DNA of 64,000 nt, from assembly GCF_000739375.1 (NCBI RefSeq), contig NZ_CP006704.1, positions 2,356,001 through 2,420,000 on the forward strand. The letters are read 5' to 3'. The first letter of the stretch is position 1, and each line of letters starts with the position of its first letter. The notes under the pieces were generated by a model. It was not told where the DNA came from and did no database searches. It saw only the letters and a program-made list of their open reading frames with translations. Origin of the DNA: Comamonas testosteroni TK102. Lineage in GTDB: Bacteria > Pseudomonadota > Gammaproteobacteria > Burkholderiales > Burkholderiaceae_C. Shown here piece after piece: positions 7,768 to 16,384 of the stretch. The translations under genes were made by a program, and so were the position numbers.

Positions 7768-8532
7768 ATGACAAATCGTTTGCAGGGCAAGGTGGCCCTG
7801 GTCACTGGTGGCGCCAGCGGCGTGGGGCTGGAAGTGGTGAAGCTGCTTCTTGCCGAAGGTGCCAAGGTCGCATTCAGCGATATCAATGAAGCGGCAGGTC
7901 TGCAACTGGCGGCGGAGCTGGGCAAGCACGCCATGTTCGTCCGCCATGATGTGAGCAGCGAGACGGACTGGAAGCTTGTGATGGCGGCGGTGCAGCAGTG
8001 TCTGGGCAGGCTCGATGTGCTGGTCAACAACGCCGGCATCCTGCTGCCGGGCGACATGGAAACCGGGCGTCTGGAGGATTTCAGCCGCCTGCTCAGGATC
8101 AACACCGAGTCGGTCTTCATCGGCTGCCAGCAGGGCATTGCGGCAATGAAGCAGGGCGGCGGCTCCATCATCAACATGGCTTCGGTATCGAGCTGGCTGC
8201 CCGTGGAGCAATATGCGGGCTACAGCGCCAGCAAGGCGGCCGTGTCCGCGCTGACGCGCGCTGCTGCGCTGAACTGCCGCAAGCAAGGCTATGCGATTCG
8301 CGTCAACTCCATCCACCCCGATGGCATCTATACGCCGATGATGCAGGCTTCGCTGCCCAAGGGCGTGAGCCAGGAAATGGTCTTGCATGATCCCGAGCGC
8401 AATCGCGCCGGACGTGCCTATATGCCCGAGCGCATTGCACAGCTGGTGCTGTTTCTGGCCAGCGACGCGTCCAGCGTCATGAGCGGCAGCGAACTGCATG
8501 CCGATAACTCGATTCTGGGCATGGGGCTGTAG
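7768..8532 (+). CDS. 3-beta/17-beta-hydroxysteroid dehydrogenase (SDR family)
   Basis: The 254-residue sequence closely matches my memory of the C. testosteroni 3(17)-beta-hydroxysteroid dehydrogenase, beginning MTNRLQGKVALVTGGASGVG and ending SGSELHADNSILGMGL. It interconverts hydroxy- and keto-steroids with NAD(H) in the cytoplasm. SDR features: TGGASGVG cofactor loop, NNAG, catalytic Ser in NMASVSSW, and YSASK with Tyr and Lys. The start at 7768 has GAGGAG upstream. It appears monocistronic, with a terminator on both sides. The chromosome's main sterol cluster is not in this window. Confidence 0.95.
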   Translation: MTNRLQGKVALVTGGASGVGLEVVKLLLAEGAKVAFSDINEAAGLQLAAELGKHAMFVRHDVSSETDWKLVMAAVQQCLGRLDVLVNNAGILLPGDMETGRLEDFSRLLRINTESVFIGCQQGIAAMKQGGGSIINMASVSSWLPVEQYAGYSASKAAVSALTRAAALNCRKQGYAIRVNSIHPDGIYTPMMQASLPKGVSQEMVLHDPERNRAGRAYMPERIAQLVLFLASDASSVMSGSELHADNSILGMGL

Positions 8533-8560
8533 ATGACGGCTTGAATCCGGCAGACCGTCA

Positions 8561-8594
8561 CGAAGGCCTTGAATCATTTCAAGGCCTTCGTCGT
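8561..8594 (+). terminator. Terminator of the steroid dehydrogenase gene
   Basis: CGAAGGCCTTGAA-TCAT-TTCAAGGCCTTCG, a perfect 13-bp stem followed by TCGTTTT. Its core is the same as that of the tRNA-Ser terminator at 18041-18070. Confidence 0.8.
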
Positions 8595-8678
8595 TTTGCT
8601 GAGTAGGATGACGGCACTGAACAGCAGACAGGCGCGCGTTCAACGTTCCAATTCGCTCGAGCTTTGAGAAGGTGTTTC

Positions 8679-9071
8679 ATGAAACTGGGCTACACAATCG
8701 TCTATGTCCCCGATGTCCCGGCATCTCTGGACTTCTTTACCCGCGCATTCGGCATGCAGCGGCGTTTTCTGCATGAATCCGGAACCTACGGCGAGCTCGA
8801 GACCGGGCAGACGACGCTGGCATTTGCCGCCCATGAGCTGGGTGGGCTGAATTTTCCGGGAGGCCATGTCGAAGCGCACAGCTCCGCCAAGCCATTGGGC
8901 TTTGAAATCGCGCTGGTCACGGAAGATGTCGAGCAGGCCCATCGAAACGCGCTGAGCGCCGGCGCTGCCGAGATGGCAGCACCGACAGCCAAGCCCTGGG
9001 GGCAGGTGGTGTCCTATCTGCGTTGCCCCGATGGCTGTGTGGTGGAGCTCTGTACGCCCATGAATGCCTGA
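8679..9071 (+). CDS. VOC superfamily (glyoxalase/dioxygenase-like) protein
   Basis: A 130-residue single-domain VOC protein made of two beta-alpha-beta-beta-beta halves: YTIVYVPDVPASLDFFTRAFG at the start and FEIALVTEDVEQAHRNALSAG in the middle, ending with a metal-ligand-type VVELCTP (Glu). The start at 8679 has GAGAAGG upstream and removes five unlikely residues of the longer frame. Members include glyoxalase I, extradiol dioxygenases and antibiotic-binding proteins; the substrate here is not evident. It follows the steroid dehydrogenase after a terminator, so it is probably separately transcribed. Confidence 0.85.
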   Translation: MKLGYTIVYVPDVPASLDFFTRAFGMQRRFLHESGTYGELETGQTTLAFAAHELGGLNFPGGHVEAHSSAKPLGFEIALVTEDVEQAHRNALSAGAAEMAAPTAKPWGQVVSYLRCPDGCVVELCTPMNA

Positions 9072-9248
9072 GCCCAAGAGGTGGTTGGCCGTCGCCGGCC
9101 AATCCTGGTGCTCAGCCCCAACCGCAACCGCAACCGCAGCGAGCCGGGGAGCAGGAAAGATTTTGCGGGCCGGCAGGCGGCCCGGTGCCTGCAGTCAAGC
9201 GCGAGCTGCATCGGAAACCGTCTCCGGTTTGAGGCGGGTCGATATGTT

Positions 9249-9284
9249 TTTGATAGCTGGAAGCGCTTTGTCGATAAGGCATCG
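9249..9284 (+). repeat. Dispersed ATAGCTGC repeat, intergenic copy
   Basis: GATAGCTGGAAGCGCTTTG followed by TCGATAAGGC matches the copy at 28490 and supplies the -35 of the promoter below. The rest of the 9072-9325 gap shows only a short hairpin (TTGGCCG / CGGCCAA near 9084-9101) and a triplicated ACCGCA run near 9120-9138. Confidence 0.6.
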
Positions 9285-9296
9285 CTTCTATATACT
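9268..9296 (+). promoter_or_regulatory. Sigma-70 promoter for the Sel1 gene
   Basis: TTGTCG (9268-9273), a 17-bp spacer and TATACT (9291-9296), 30 bp before the start codon of the Sel1-repeat gene. Confidence 0.65.
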
Positions 9297-9325
9297 CGCC
9301 TCTTTTTTTGCGAACAGGAGACGCA

Positions 9326-10663
9326 ATGCTTGCGAGATGGTCTGGTGCTTTGGTTCTCTCGGCTTGGCTCTCGTTCTGGGGTTGTGCCCAGGCCCAGCCC
9401 AGCGATGCGGTCAACGCCGCAAAGACCGGCGATGTCGCGGCACAGTACGAGCTGGGAAAGGCCTATCTTTACGGCAAGGGCGTGGAAAAGAATGCCGACG
9501 ATGCCTTGCGCTGGCTGAGGCTGGCCGCCGATCAGCAGCATGCGCCGTCCCAGTATCTGCTGGGCCTGGTCTATGTGCTGGGTGCCGAAGGCGTGAAGAA
9601 AGATCCTGAGGCAGGCCTGGCACGCATTCATCAGGCTGCAAACGCTGGCAATCTCGATGCGCAGAACCTGCTGGGAACTATCTATCTAAGAGGCGAAGCG
9701 GTTGAGCGGAATGCAGCAACAGGTGTCGCATGGCTGGAGCGCGCCGCGCAACAGGGCTCTGCGACAGCACAAAATAGTCTGGGCTTTGTCTACCGCAAAG
9801 GCGAGCTGCTGGCCCAGGATCTGCAGGTCTCGTTTCGCTGGTATCTGATGGCGGCGCAGCAAGCCGATGTGCTCGCGCAGTTCACGGTGGCCGAGATGTA
9901 CTACCTTGGCGAAGGCGTTGAGAAGAACCATGCCGAAGCCGCGAAATGGCTGACCCCGCTGGCAGACAAAGGCGTGCAAAAAGCCCAATTGCTGCTGGGG
10001 AAGATTTGCTTCGAAGGCCAGGGTGTGGCCCCCGACTACAAGCGAGCCGTGCTGCTCCTGCATGCTGTAGCCATCCGTGGCTCGGGCGAGGCGTACTATG
10101 AACTGGGCCGCCTGTTTGAGCAGGGCGAGGGCGAGTATCGCAACGATAAGGAAGCGATCGCCTATTACACCCAGGCACTGAAGTACCAGCATGCGGCCGC
10201 CGCCGAGCGCCTGCAGCAGCTTTCTGCGGCATCCGTCGAAGCCGGTTCGTTTGCGCAGTCCATGGGGTACATGGAAAACCTGAACTCGGCGCTCAAAGGC
10301 AATGTGCTGGCCCAGTACAACGTCGGCGTCTTCCAGTACCTGGGCAAGGGTTTCGACAAGCCCAACTACGCCGAGGCTGCCAAATGGTTCGCCATGGCAG
10401 CCGAGCAAGGCTATGCCAAGGCCCAGTACAACCTGGGCACTCTGTACGAGAATGGCGATGGTGTGCACAGGAGCCTGGCCCAGGCGCTCAAGTGGTACCG
10501 TCTGGCCGCCGAGCAGCAGGATGCGCCGGCCCAATATGCCTTGGGCACCTTGTACCGGGATGGTCAGGGTGTGAAAAAGAACGCCAGGCTCGCGCGTGAA
10601 TGGTTGCAGCGCGCTGCCGCCCAAGGCCATGCACCGGCAAAAAAGGCCTTGGCACAGCTCTGA
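9326..10663 (+). CDS. Exported Sel1-repeat protein
   Basis: The start at 9326 is preceded by AACAGGAG and gives a 445-residue protein with a signal peptide (LARWSGALVLSAWLSFWGCAQAQ). The rest consists of about ten Sel1-like repeats, each of the form A-x-x-x-L-G-x-x-Y-x-x-G-x-G-V-x-x-x-x-x-A-x-x-W-x-x-x-A-A, for example AQYELGKAYLYGKGVEKNAD and AQYNLGTLYENGDGV. These helical solenoids mediate protein-protein contacts, usually in the periplasm. A less regular stretch at about residues 290-320 interrupts the series. Partner and pathway are unknown. Confidence 0.9.
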   Translation: MLARWSGALVLSAWLSFWGCAQAQPSDAVNAAKTGDVAAQYELGKAYLYGKGVEKNADDALRWLRLAADQQHAPSQYLLGLVYVLGAEGVKKDPEAGLARIHQAANAGNLDAQNLLGTIYLRGEAVERNAATGVAWLERAAQQGSATAQNSLGFVYRKGELLAQDLQVSFRWYLMAAQQADVLAQFTVAEMYYLGEGVEKNHAEAAKWLTPLADKGVQKAQLLLGKICFEGQGVAPDYKRAVLLLHAVAIRGSGEAYYELGRLFEQGEGEYRNDKEAIAYYTQALKYQHAAAAERLQQLSAASVEAGSFAQSMGYMENLNSALKGNVLAQYNVGVFQYLGKGFDKPNYAEAAKWFAMAAEQGYAKAQYNLGTLYENGDGVHRSLAQALKWYRLAAEQQDAPAQYALGTLYRDGQGVKKNARLAREWLQRAAAQGHAPAKKALAQL

Positions 10664-10714
10664 GCCGACAAGCGGGGCCGTTTCGCGGGCCCCGGCTTGC
10701 CAGCGCGAGCACGG

Positions 10715-11107
10715 CTAGGCCGGCTCCGAGATCTCGATGAGGTTCAGGTCGGGGTCACGCACATAGATGGAGCGGATTTTCGATGTGGCACCGGTGCGCA
10801 TCACGGGACCTTCGGCAATCGGAACCGACAACTGCTGCAGGCGCATGATGACTTTGTCCAGCGGCACCGAGGCCAGAAAGCACAGATCCAGGGCACCGGG
10901 CACAGGAGTGTGGGCCTTGGGTTCGAACTCGCGCCCCTTCACATGCAGATTGATCTTCTGCTGGCCGAAGACAAAGGCCTTGCGCTCCACGGGCGGGTTG
11001 CCGCCGATGAAGGACTCCAGTCGCATGCCCAGGACTTCGGTGTAGAAGTGTATGCATTGGGCTTCGTTGGCCGTTGTGAGTACCAGGTGGTCGAGGTGGC
11101 TGATCAT
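10715..11107 (-). CDS. VOC superfamily (glyoxalase-like) protein
   Basis: The 130-residue frame from ATG 11107 begins with the typical ISHLDHLVLTTANEAQCIHF pattern (a His metal ligand) and ends VRDPDLNLIEISEPA (a Glu ligand), with INLHVKG in the middle, as in bleomycin-resistance and fosfomycin-type VOC proteins. The frame could extend to 11149, but those 14 residues do not look like the family. Its 5' end is 130 bp from the TetR gene on the same strand, so it might share control with the efflux locus. No substrate is assigned. Confidence 0.85.
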   Translation of the reverse strand: MISHLDHLVLTTANEAQCIHFYTEVLGMRLESFIGGNPPVERKAFVFGQQKINLHVKGREFEPKAHTPVPGALDLCFLASVPLDKVIMRLQQLSVPIAEGPVMRTGATSKIRSIYVRDPDLNLIEISEPA

Positions 11108-11236
11108 GACAAGGCTGCTCTCTGATTGTGAAAACGAGTGTGAGGGCACGCGAGCTCGCGTTGCAGGGGAACGGCATGAGCATGGTGCAGTTGCAGGCAG
11201 GCATTGCCGTCAAGGCTGCAGTCCGGGTCGATTCTG

Positions 11237-11800
11237 TCAGGCTGTCGCCGGCCCGTCCTGGCGCATGACGCCCTGCAAAAAAGCCTGCTCTGCGAGCTGC
11301 GCCAGCGGCGCGCGGGGGATGCGACCGCGGCGCTCGCCGTCTATGAGGGCGATCACGGTTCCCAGCCAGAGCTCGGTCAATGTTGCCGCGCTGAAATCGA
11401 TGCGGAACACGCCTTCCTGCTGGCCGCGCAGGAAGAAAGCGTCGACCTTGGGCTCCCAGATCGCATTTTCCTCCATGGGCTTTTCGACCTCGTTCCAGTA
11501 ATAGGTCAGAAACAGCGTGAATTCGCGGTGTTCGAGATGCTTGGCATTGAGGCGCTTGAGGGCCTCGAGCACCGGGCCTTCCTCGATGCGGGCTTCGTCC
11601 AGTGCGTCGTCCAGCGTGCGCAGGCTTTGCTCCAGCAGGCGCTTGATCAGCAGATCGCGCGTGGGGCAGAAACGGTAGAGCGTGGCCTTGCTGATGCCAA
11701 TGGCCTTGGCCAGCTCCTGCAAGGTGGCGCGTGGGTGGTTGACCAGGGCCAGGGCCAATGGGGGGAGGATTGCTGTGTTGTCGTGGGGGGCTGTTGTCAT
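11237..11800 (-). CDS. TetR/AcrR family repressor of the RND operon
   Basis: A 187-residue regulator with an N-terminal helix-turn-helix (ATLQELAKAIGISKATLYRF, about residues 25-44) and an all-alpha C-terminal ligand domain with aromatic residues (FLTYYWNEVEKPM). It diverges from an RND efflux operon across 193 bp containing three copies of TGATTCA/TGAATCA. The usual logic for this arrangement is that the repressor binds there and a toxic ligand releases it, switching on the pump and the regulator. The ligand is unknown. Confidence 0.88.
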   Translation of the reverse strand: MTTAPHDNTAILPPLALALVNHPRATLQELAKAIGISKATLYRFCPTRDLLIKRLLEQSLRTLDDALDEARIEEGPVLEALKRLNAKHLEHREFTLFLTYYWNEVEKPMEENAIWEPKVDAFFLRGQQEGVFRIDFSAATLTELWLGTVIALIDGERRGRIPRAPLAQLAEQAFLQGVMRQDGPATA

Positions 11801-11836
11801 TCGTAGCTCCGGTTGGGGCGGATACGGATGAACCTA

Positions 11837-11937
11837 TTTTGATTCAATCAGCGAGTCTAAAAGCAAGAGCTGGCAACTTTACACATCAGCAAAATATCAA
11901 GAATCAATATAGGCCTTAATGAATCAAATTTGATTCA
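11837..11937. promoter_or_regulatory. TetR operator region with an 18-bp perfect palindrome
   Basis: TGAATCAAATTTGATTCA (11920-11937) is a perfect 18-bp palindrome. Two more half-sites lie at 11839-11846 (TTGATTCA) and 11901-11908 (GAATCAAT). The AT-rich segment contrasts with its GC-rich flanks and covers the expected divergent promoters. Confidence 0.7.
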
Positions 11938-11993
11938 AAAAACTTTTTCATGCATCATGCGCGTCTTTCAAGATTTGACAAGACTCAAAAGCC

Positions 11994-13172
11994 ATGAAGA
12001 CGAAAAGCCAGAATGTGCGTGCCTGGCCGGCCCTGGCCGCATTGGCGGCCGCAATGATGTTGAGCGGTTGCATCCAGTCGGAAGCGGGTGGTCAGCCCCA
12101 GGAGCTGCCGCAGGTGGATGTGGTGACCGTCAAGCCCAGGGCGCTGAGCCTCAGCGCTGAACTGCCCGGGCGGATCGAGCCTGTGCGCGTGGCCGAGGTG
12201 CGTGCGCGTGTGCCGGGTATTGTGCTGAGCCGCCATTTCAAGGAGGGCGCCGATGTGAAGGCTGGCGAGGTGCTGTTCAGCATCGACCCGGCGCCGCTGC
12301 GCGCTGCGCTGTCGCGGGCCCGGGGCGAGCTGGCGCGAGCCGAGGCTGCGCTGTCGGAAGCGCAGTCCGTGGTGCGCCGCTACGAACCGCTGGTGGCGCA
12401 GGAGGCTGTGAGCCGCCAGGATTTCGACAGCGCCAAGGCTACGCTGCACAGTGCCATGGCCACGCGTCAATCGGCCCAGGCCGAAGTGGAGGCGGCACGC
12501 CTGAACCTGGAGTATGCGACGGTGAAAGCTCCGATCGCCGGCCGCATCGGCCGTGCCCTGGTGACCGAAGGTGCCCTGGTTGGCCAGGGGGAAGCGACAG
12601 CGATGGCGGTGATCCAGCAGTTGGACCCCGTCTACGCCGATTTTCGCCAGCCTGCCGCGCTGGCCACGCGCTGGCGTGCCCAGCAACTGCAGGGCCAGTC
12701 GCCACGCAGCACTCTGGTGACGCTGGTGGCTGACGGCCTGGATCAGAAACGCCAGGGACGGATGCTGTTCTCGGATGTGACGGTGGATCGCGGTACCGGC
12801 CAGCTGGCGCTGCGCGGTGAGTTCCCCAACCAGGATGGCTTGCTGCTGCCCGGCATGTATGTGCGCGTGACCTTGGGCCTGGGCGAGGATCCTGCGGCCA
12901 TTCTCGTGCCTCAGCGCGCGGTGCAGCGCGGCGCCGACGGATTGGCCCATGTGCTGGTGCTCGACGAGCAGAACATGGTGCAGTCCCAGAAGGTGAGAAC
13001 CGGTGCCATGTACGGCTCCGATTGGCATATCACCGAGGGCCTCAAGGAAAACGCCAGGGTGGTGGTCGGAGGCCTTGCGGCAGCCGTGCCCGGCACCAAG
13101 GTGCAGATCCGAGCGGCCGCTGCAGCTGAAGCTGGCGTCGTCAAAGACTCTGAAGCTACTTCAAAAAAATGA
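11994..13172 (+). CDS. RND efflux periplasmic adaptor (AcrA/MexA type), lipoprotein
   Basis: A membrane fusion protein that links the inner-membrane pump to the outer-membrane channel. The 392 residues contain a lipoprotein signal with lipobox LSGC (Cys26), two half-lipoyl segments (RVPGIVLSRHFKEGADVKAG and YATVKAPIAGRIGRALVTEG) flanking an alpha-hairpin of heptad repeats (about residues 100-170), and a beta-barrel/membrane-proximal end (GMYVRVTLGLGEDPAAILVP). It is first in the operon, about 60 bp before the pump gene. The last residues and the gap to the pump are lower in GC and may derive from a decayed dispersed repeat. Confidence 0.93.
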   Translation: MKTKSQNVRAWPALAALAAAMMLSGCIQSEAGGQPQELPQVDVVTVKPRALSLSAELPGRIEPVRVAEVRARVPGIVLSRHFKEGADVKAGEVLFSIDPAPLRAALSRARGELARAEAALSEAQSVVRRYEPLVAQEAVSRQDFDSAKATLHSAMATRQSAQAEVEAARLNLEYATVKAPIAGRIGRALVTEGALVGQGEATAMAVIQQLDPVYADFRQPAALATRWRAQQLQGQSPRSTLVTLVADGLDQKRQGRMLFSDVTVDRGTGQLALRGEFPNQDGLLLPGMYVRVTLGLGEDPAAILVPQRAVQRGADGLAHVLVLDEQNMVQSQKVRTGAMYGSDWHITEGLKENARVVVGGLAAAVPGTKVQIRAAAAAEAGVVKDSEATSKK

Positions 13173-13234
13173 GCAATATGCGCTGATTCTGAAGGCGCTG
13201 AATGCCAAAAAAGACAAGCCTTATTCAAGGATAG

Positions 13235-16200
13235 ATGATGTCCCGGTTTTTTATTGATCGCCCCAAGCTGGCCTGGGTGGTTGCGATCTTCATCCTGCTG
13301 GCCGGCCTGCTGGCGATCCCGGCCTTGCCTGTGGCGCAGTTTCCCAATGTGGCGCCACCGCAGATCTCCATCTCGGCAACCTATCCGGGGGCATCAGCCA
13401 CCACGGTGATGGAGTCGGTGACCAGCGTCATCGAGGAGGAACTCAACGGCACCAAGGGTCTGCTGTACTTCGACTCGTCCAGCGGCGCCACGGGCCTGGC
13501 CGAAATCACGGCCACCTTTGCGCCGGGCACCGATCCCGCACTGGCCCAGGTCGAGGTGCAGAACCGTATCAAGAAGGCCGAGGCCAGGCTGCCCGCCTCG
13601 GTGATGCAGATGGGCTTGCAGGTCGAACAGGCCAGCGCCAACTTCCTGCTGATCTATTCGCTGACCTACAAGGGCGACGACAGCGGCAAGAACGAGGTCC
13701 GCCTCTCCGACTATGCGGTGCGCAACATCAACAACGAGATCCGCCGCGTGCCCGGTGTGGGCAAGGTGCAGTACTTCGGCGCCGATGTCGCCATGCGGGT
13801 CTGGGTCGATCCGCAGAAGCTGCTGGGCTACGGCCTGTCGGTGGCGGACGTGAACGCGGCCATTGCCGCGCAGAACGCCCAGGTGCCGGCAGGCAGCTTC
13901 GGCAGCCAGCCCGGATCGTCCGAGCAGGAGCTCAGCGCCACGATTGCCGTCAAGGGCACGCTGAGTTCGCCCGAGGAGTTCGGCCAGATCGTGCTGCAGG
14001 CCAGGGACGACGGCTCGGCCGTGCACCTGGCCGATGTGGCGCGTCTCGAAGTCGGCCAGCTCGATTACAGCTTTGCCTCGCGCGAGGACGGCCACAAAGG
14101 AGTGGCGGCCGCCGTGCAACTGGCACCTGGTGCCAATGCGATGCAGACCGCCAAGGCGGTCAAGGCGAGGCTAGCCGAGCTGTCGCAGAACTTCCCGGAC
14201 GATATTCAGTACGCCGTGCCCTACGACACCTCACGCTTTGTCGAAGTCGCCATCGGCAAGGTGATCCAGACCCTGGTCGAGGCCGTGGTGCTGGTGTTCC
14301 TGGTGATGTGGCTGTTCCTGCAGAACCTGCGCTATACGCTGATTCCCACCATCGTGGTTCCGGTGTGTCTGGCCGGCACCCTGGCGGTGATGTATGCGCT
14401 GGGCTTCTCGGTCAATATGATGACCATGTTCGGCATGGTGCTGGCCATCGGCATCCTGGTCGACGATGCCATCGTGGTGGTGGAGAACGTGGAGCGTCTC
14501 ATGGCCGAGGAGGGCCTCACGCCGCTGGCCGCCACCGTGAAGGCCATGCAGCAGGTCTCGGGGGGCATCGTCGGCATCACGCTGGTGCTGGTGGCCGTGT
14601 TCCTGCCCCTGGCCTTCATGAGCGGCTCGGTGGGCGTGATCTACCGTCAGTTCTCGCTGTCGCTGGCGGTCTCCATCCTGTTCTCGGGCCTGCTGGCGCT
14701 GACATTCACGCCGGCACTGTGCGCCACGCTGCTCAAGCCTGTTGCCGAAGATCACCACGAGGAGAAGAAAGGTCTCTTCGGCTGGTTCAACCGGCACTTT
14801 GCCAAGTTGACCGAGCGCTTTTCCCTTCTCAACCAGCGTCTGGTCAAGCGCACGGGCCGCTATATGCTTATCTATGCAGCCATCGTGGGCGGGCTGGGCT
14901 TTGCCTATACGCGCATGCCCGAGTCCTTTGTGCCTTATGAAGACATGGGCTACTACATCGTCAGCGTGCAACTGCCTCCGGGTGCGACCGAAGCACGCAC
15001 GGAGGCTGTGGTGCGCGACATGGAAACCTATGTGAAGAGCCGCCCTGCGACGGCCCAGGCCGAGTTCCTGATGGGCTACAGCTTCTCGGGCATGGGGCAG
15101 AACGCGGCCATGGCCTTCGTCACGCTCAAGGACTGGTCCATGCGCGGCAAGGGGCAGGCGTCGTGGGACGAGGTCCAGGCCTTCAATCAGCGCTTCGGCA
15201 GTCTGTCCGATGGTGCGGCCATGGCGGTGGACCCGCCACCCATCGACGGCCTGGGCAATTCCGGCGGCTTTGCGCTGCGTCTGCAGGATCGCGCCAATCT
15301 GGGCCGCGAGGCCCTGGTTGCCGCGCGCGACGAACTGCTGAAGAAGGCCAATGCCTCGCCGGTGATCGCCTACGCGATGATGGAAAACCTCGAAGATGCG
15401 CCGCAGCTGCGCCTGGACATAGATCGGCGCAAGGCCCAGGCCCAGGGCGTGAGCTTCGCGAGCATCAGTGCCGTGCTGTCCACGGCCTATGGTTCGGCCG
15501 TGATCAACGAGTTTCCGAATGCCGGGCGTCTGCAGCGTGTGGTGGTGCAGGCCGACACGGCCGCGCGCATGACGCCCGAAGCCCTGCTGCGCCTGTATGT
15601 GCCCAATGTCCAGGGCGAGCAGGTGCCGCTGGCCTCGTTTGCCAGCGTGGAGTGGGAGCAGGGGCCGGTGCAGATCTCGCGCTACAACGGCTATCCGGCC
15701 TTCCGAATCGCGGGCGACGCCAAGCCCGGCCACACTACGGGTGAGGCCATGGCCGAGCTCGAACGCATTCTGGGCGAGATGCCGCGCGGCATAGGTTACG
15801 AGTGGACGGCGCTGTCCTATCAGGAAAAGGCCGCCGGCGCACAGGCCCCCAAGCTGTTCGCACTGGCCATCGTGGTGGTGTTCCTGCTGCTCGTGGCTCT
15901 GTACGAAAGTTGGAGCATTCCCGCAGCCGTGATGCTGATCGTGCCCGTAGGCGCGCTGGGCTCGGTGCTGGCCACGTCGGCGCTGGGTCTCTCGAACGAC
16001 GTGTACTTCAAGGTCGGCCTGATCACCATCATTGGCCTGGCGGCCAAGAACGCCATCCTGATCGTGGAGTTCGCCAAGGACCTGCACGAGCGCGGCCATT
16101 CGCTGACGGAGGCAGCATTGCAGGCAGCCCGTTTGCGCTTTCGTCCCATCGTGATGACTTCGCTGGCCTTCATCCTGGGGGTGGTGCCGCTGGCGCTGGC

Positions 16201-16384
16201 AACCGGCGCGGGTGCCTCCAGCCAGGCCGCCATTGGTGTCGGCGTGATCGGCGGCATGCTCAGCGCGACTTTGCTGGGCGTGCTGTTCGTGCCGATCTTC
16301 TTTGTCTTCGTGCTCTCGCTGCGGCGCAAGCGTCGCGCAGTGCCTCAGGAAAAAAACTCAGACTCCGAAGGAGAATCCGCATGA
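13235..16384 (+). CDS. RND multidrug efflux pump (AcrB/MexB, HAE1 family)
   Basis: The 1049 residues fit the inner-membrane proton/drug antiporter: N-terminal SRFFIDRPKLAWVVAIFILL, porter-domain segments, and in TM4 the proton-relay aspartates in GILVDDAIVVVENVERL. The second half repeats the topology (KVGLITIIGLAAKNAILIVE with the conserved Lys). Large periplasmic loops lie after TM1 and TM7. Two adjacent ATGs (13235 and 13238) are possible starts. It overlaps the outer-membrane channel gene by 4 bp (ATGA). Drug range cannot be read from sequence. Confidence 0.96.
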   Translation: MMSRFFIDRPKLAWVVAIFILLAGLLAIPALPVAQFPNVAPPQISISATYPGASATTVMESVTSVIEEELNGTKGLLYFDSSSGATGLAEITATFAPGTDPALAQVEVQNRIKKAEARLPASVMQMGLQVEQASANFLLIYSLTYKGDDSGKNEVRLSDYAVRNINNEIRRVPGVGKVQYFGADVAMRVWVDPQKLLGYGLSVADVNAAIAAQNAQVPAGSFGSQPGSSEQELSATIAVKGTLSSPEEFGQIVLQARDDGSAVHLADVARLEVGQLDYSFASREDGHKGVAAAVQLAPGANAMQTAKAVKARLAELSQNFPDDIQYAVPYDTSRFVEVAIGKVIQTLVEAVVLVFLVMWLFLQNLRYTLIPTIVVPVCLAGTLAVMYALGFSVNMMTMFGMVLAIGILVDDAIVVVENVERLMAEEGLTPLAATVKAMQQVSGGIVGITLVLVAVFLPLAFMSGSVGVIYRQFSLSLAVSILFSGLLALTFTPALCATLLKPVAEDHHEEKKGLFGWFNRHFAKLTERFSLLNQRLVKRTGRYMLIYAAIVGGLGFAYTRMPESFVPYEDMGYYIVSVQLPPGATEARTEAVVRDMETYVKSRPATAQAEFLMGYSFSGMGQNAAMAFVTLKDWSMRGKGQASWDEVQAFNQRFGSLSDGAAMAVDPPPIDGLGNSGGFALRLQDRANLGREALVAARDELLKKANASPVIAYAMMENLEDAPQLRLDIDRRKAQAQGVSFASISAVLSTAYGSAVINEFPNAGRLQRVVVQADTAARMTPEALLRLYVPNVQGEQVPLASFASVEWEQGPVQISRYNGYPAFRIAGDAKPGHTTGEAMAELERILGEMPRGIGYEWTALSYQEKAAGAQAPKLFALAIVVVFLLLVALYESWSIPAAVMLIVPVGALGSVLATSALGLSNDVYFKVGLITIIGLAAKNAILIVEFAKDLHERGHSLTEAALQAARLRFRPIVMTSLAFILGVVPLALATGAGASSQAAIGVGVIGGMLSATLLGVLFVPIFFVFVLSLRRKRRAVPQEKNSDSEGESA

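Noticed and set aside
9110..9140. A microsatellite-like ACCGCA run as a phase-variable tract
   Set aside because: Only about three copies, not in a coding region or between promoter elements.
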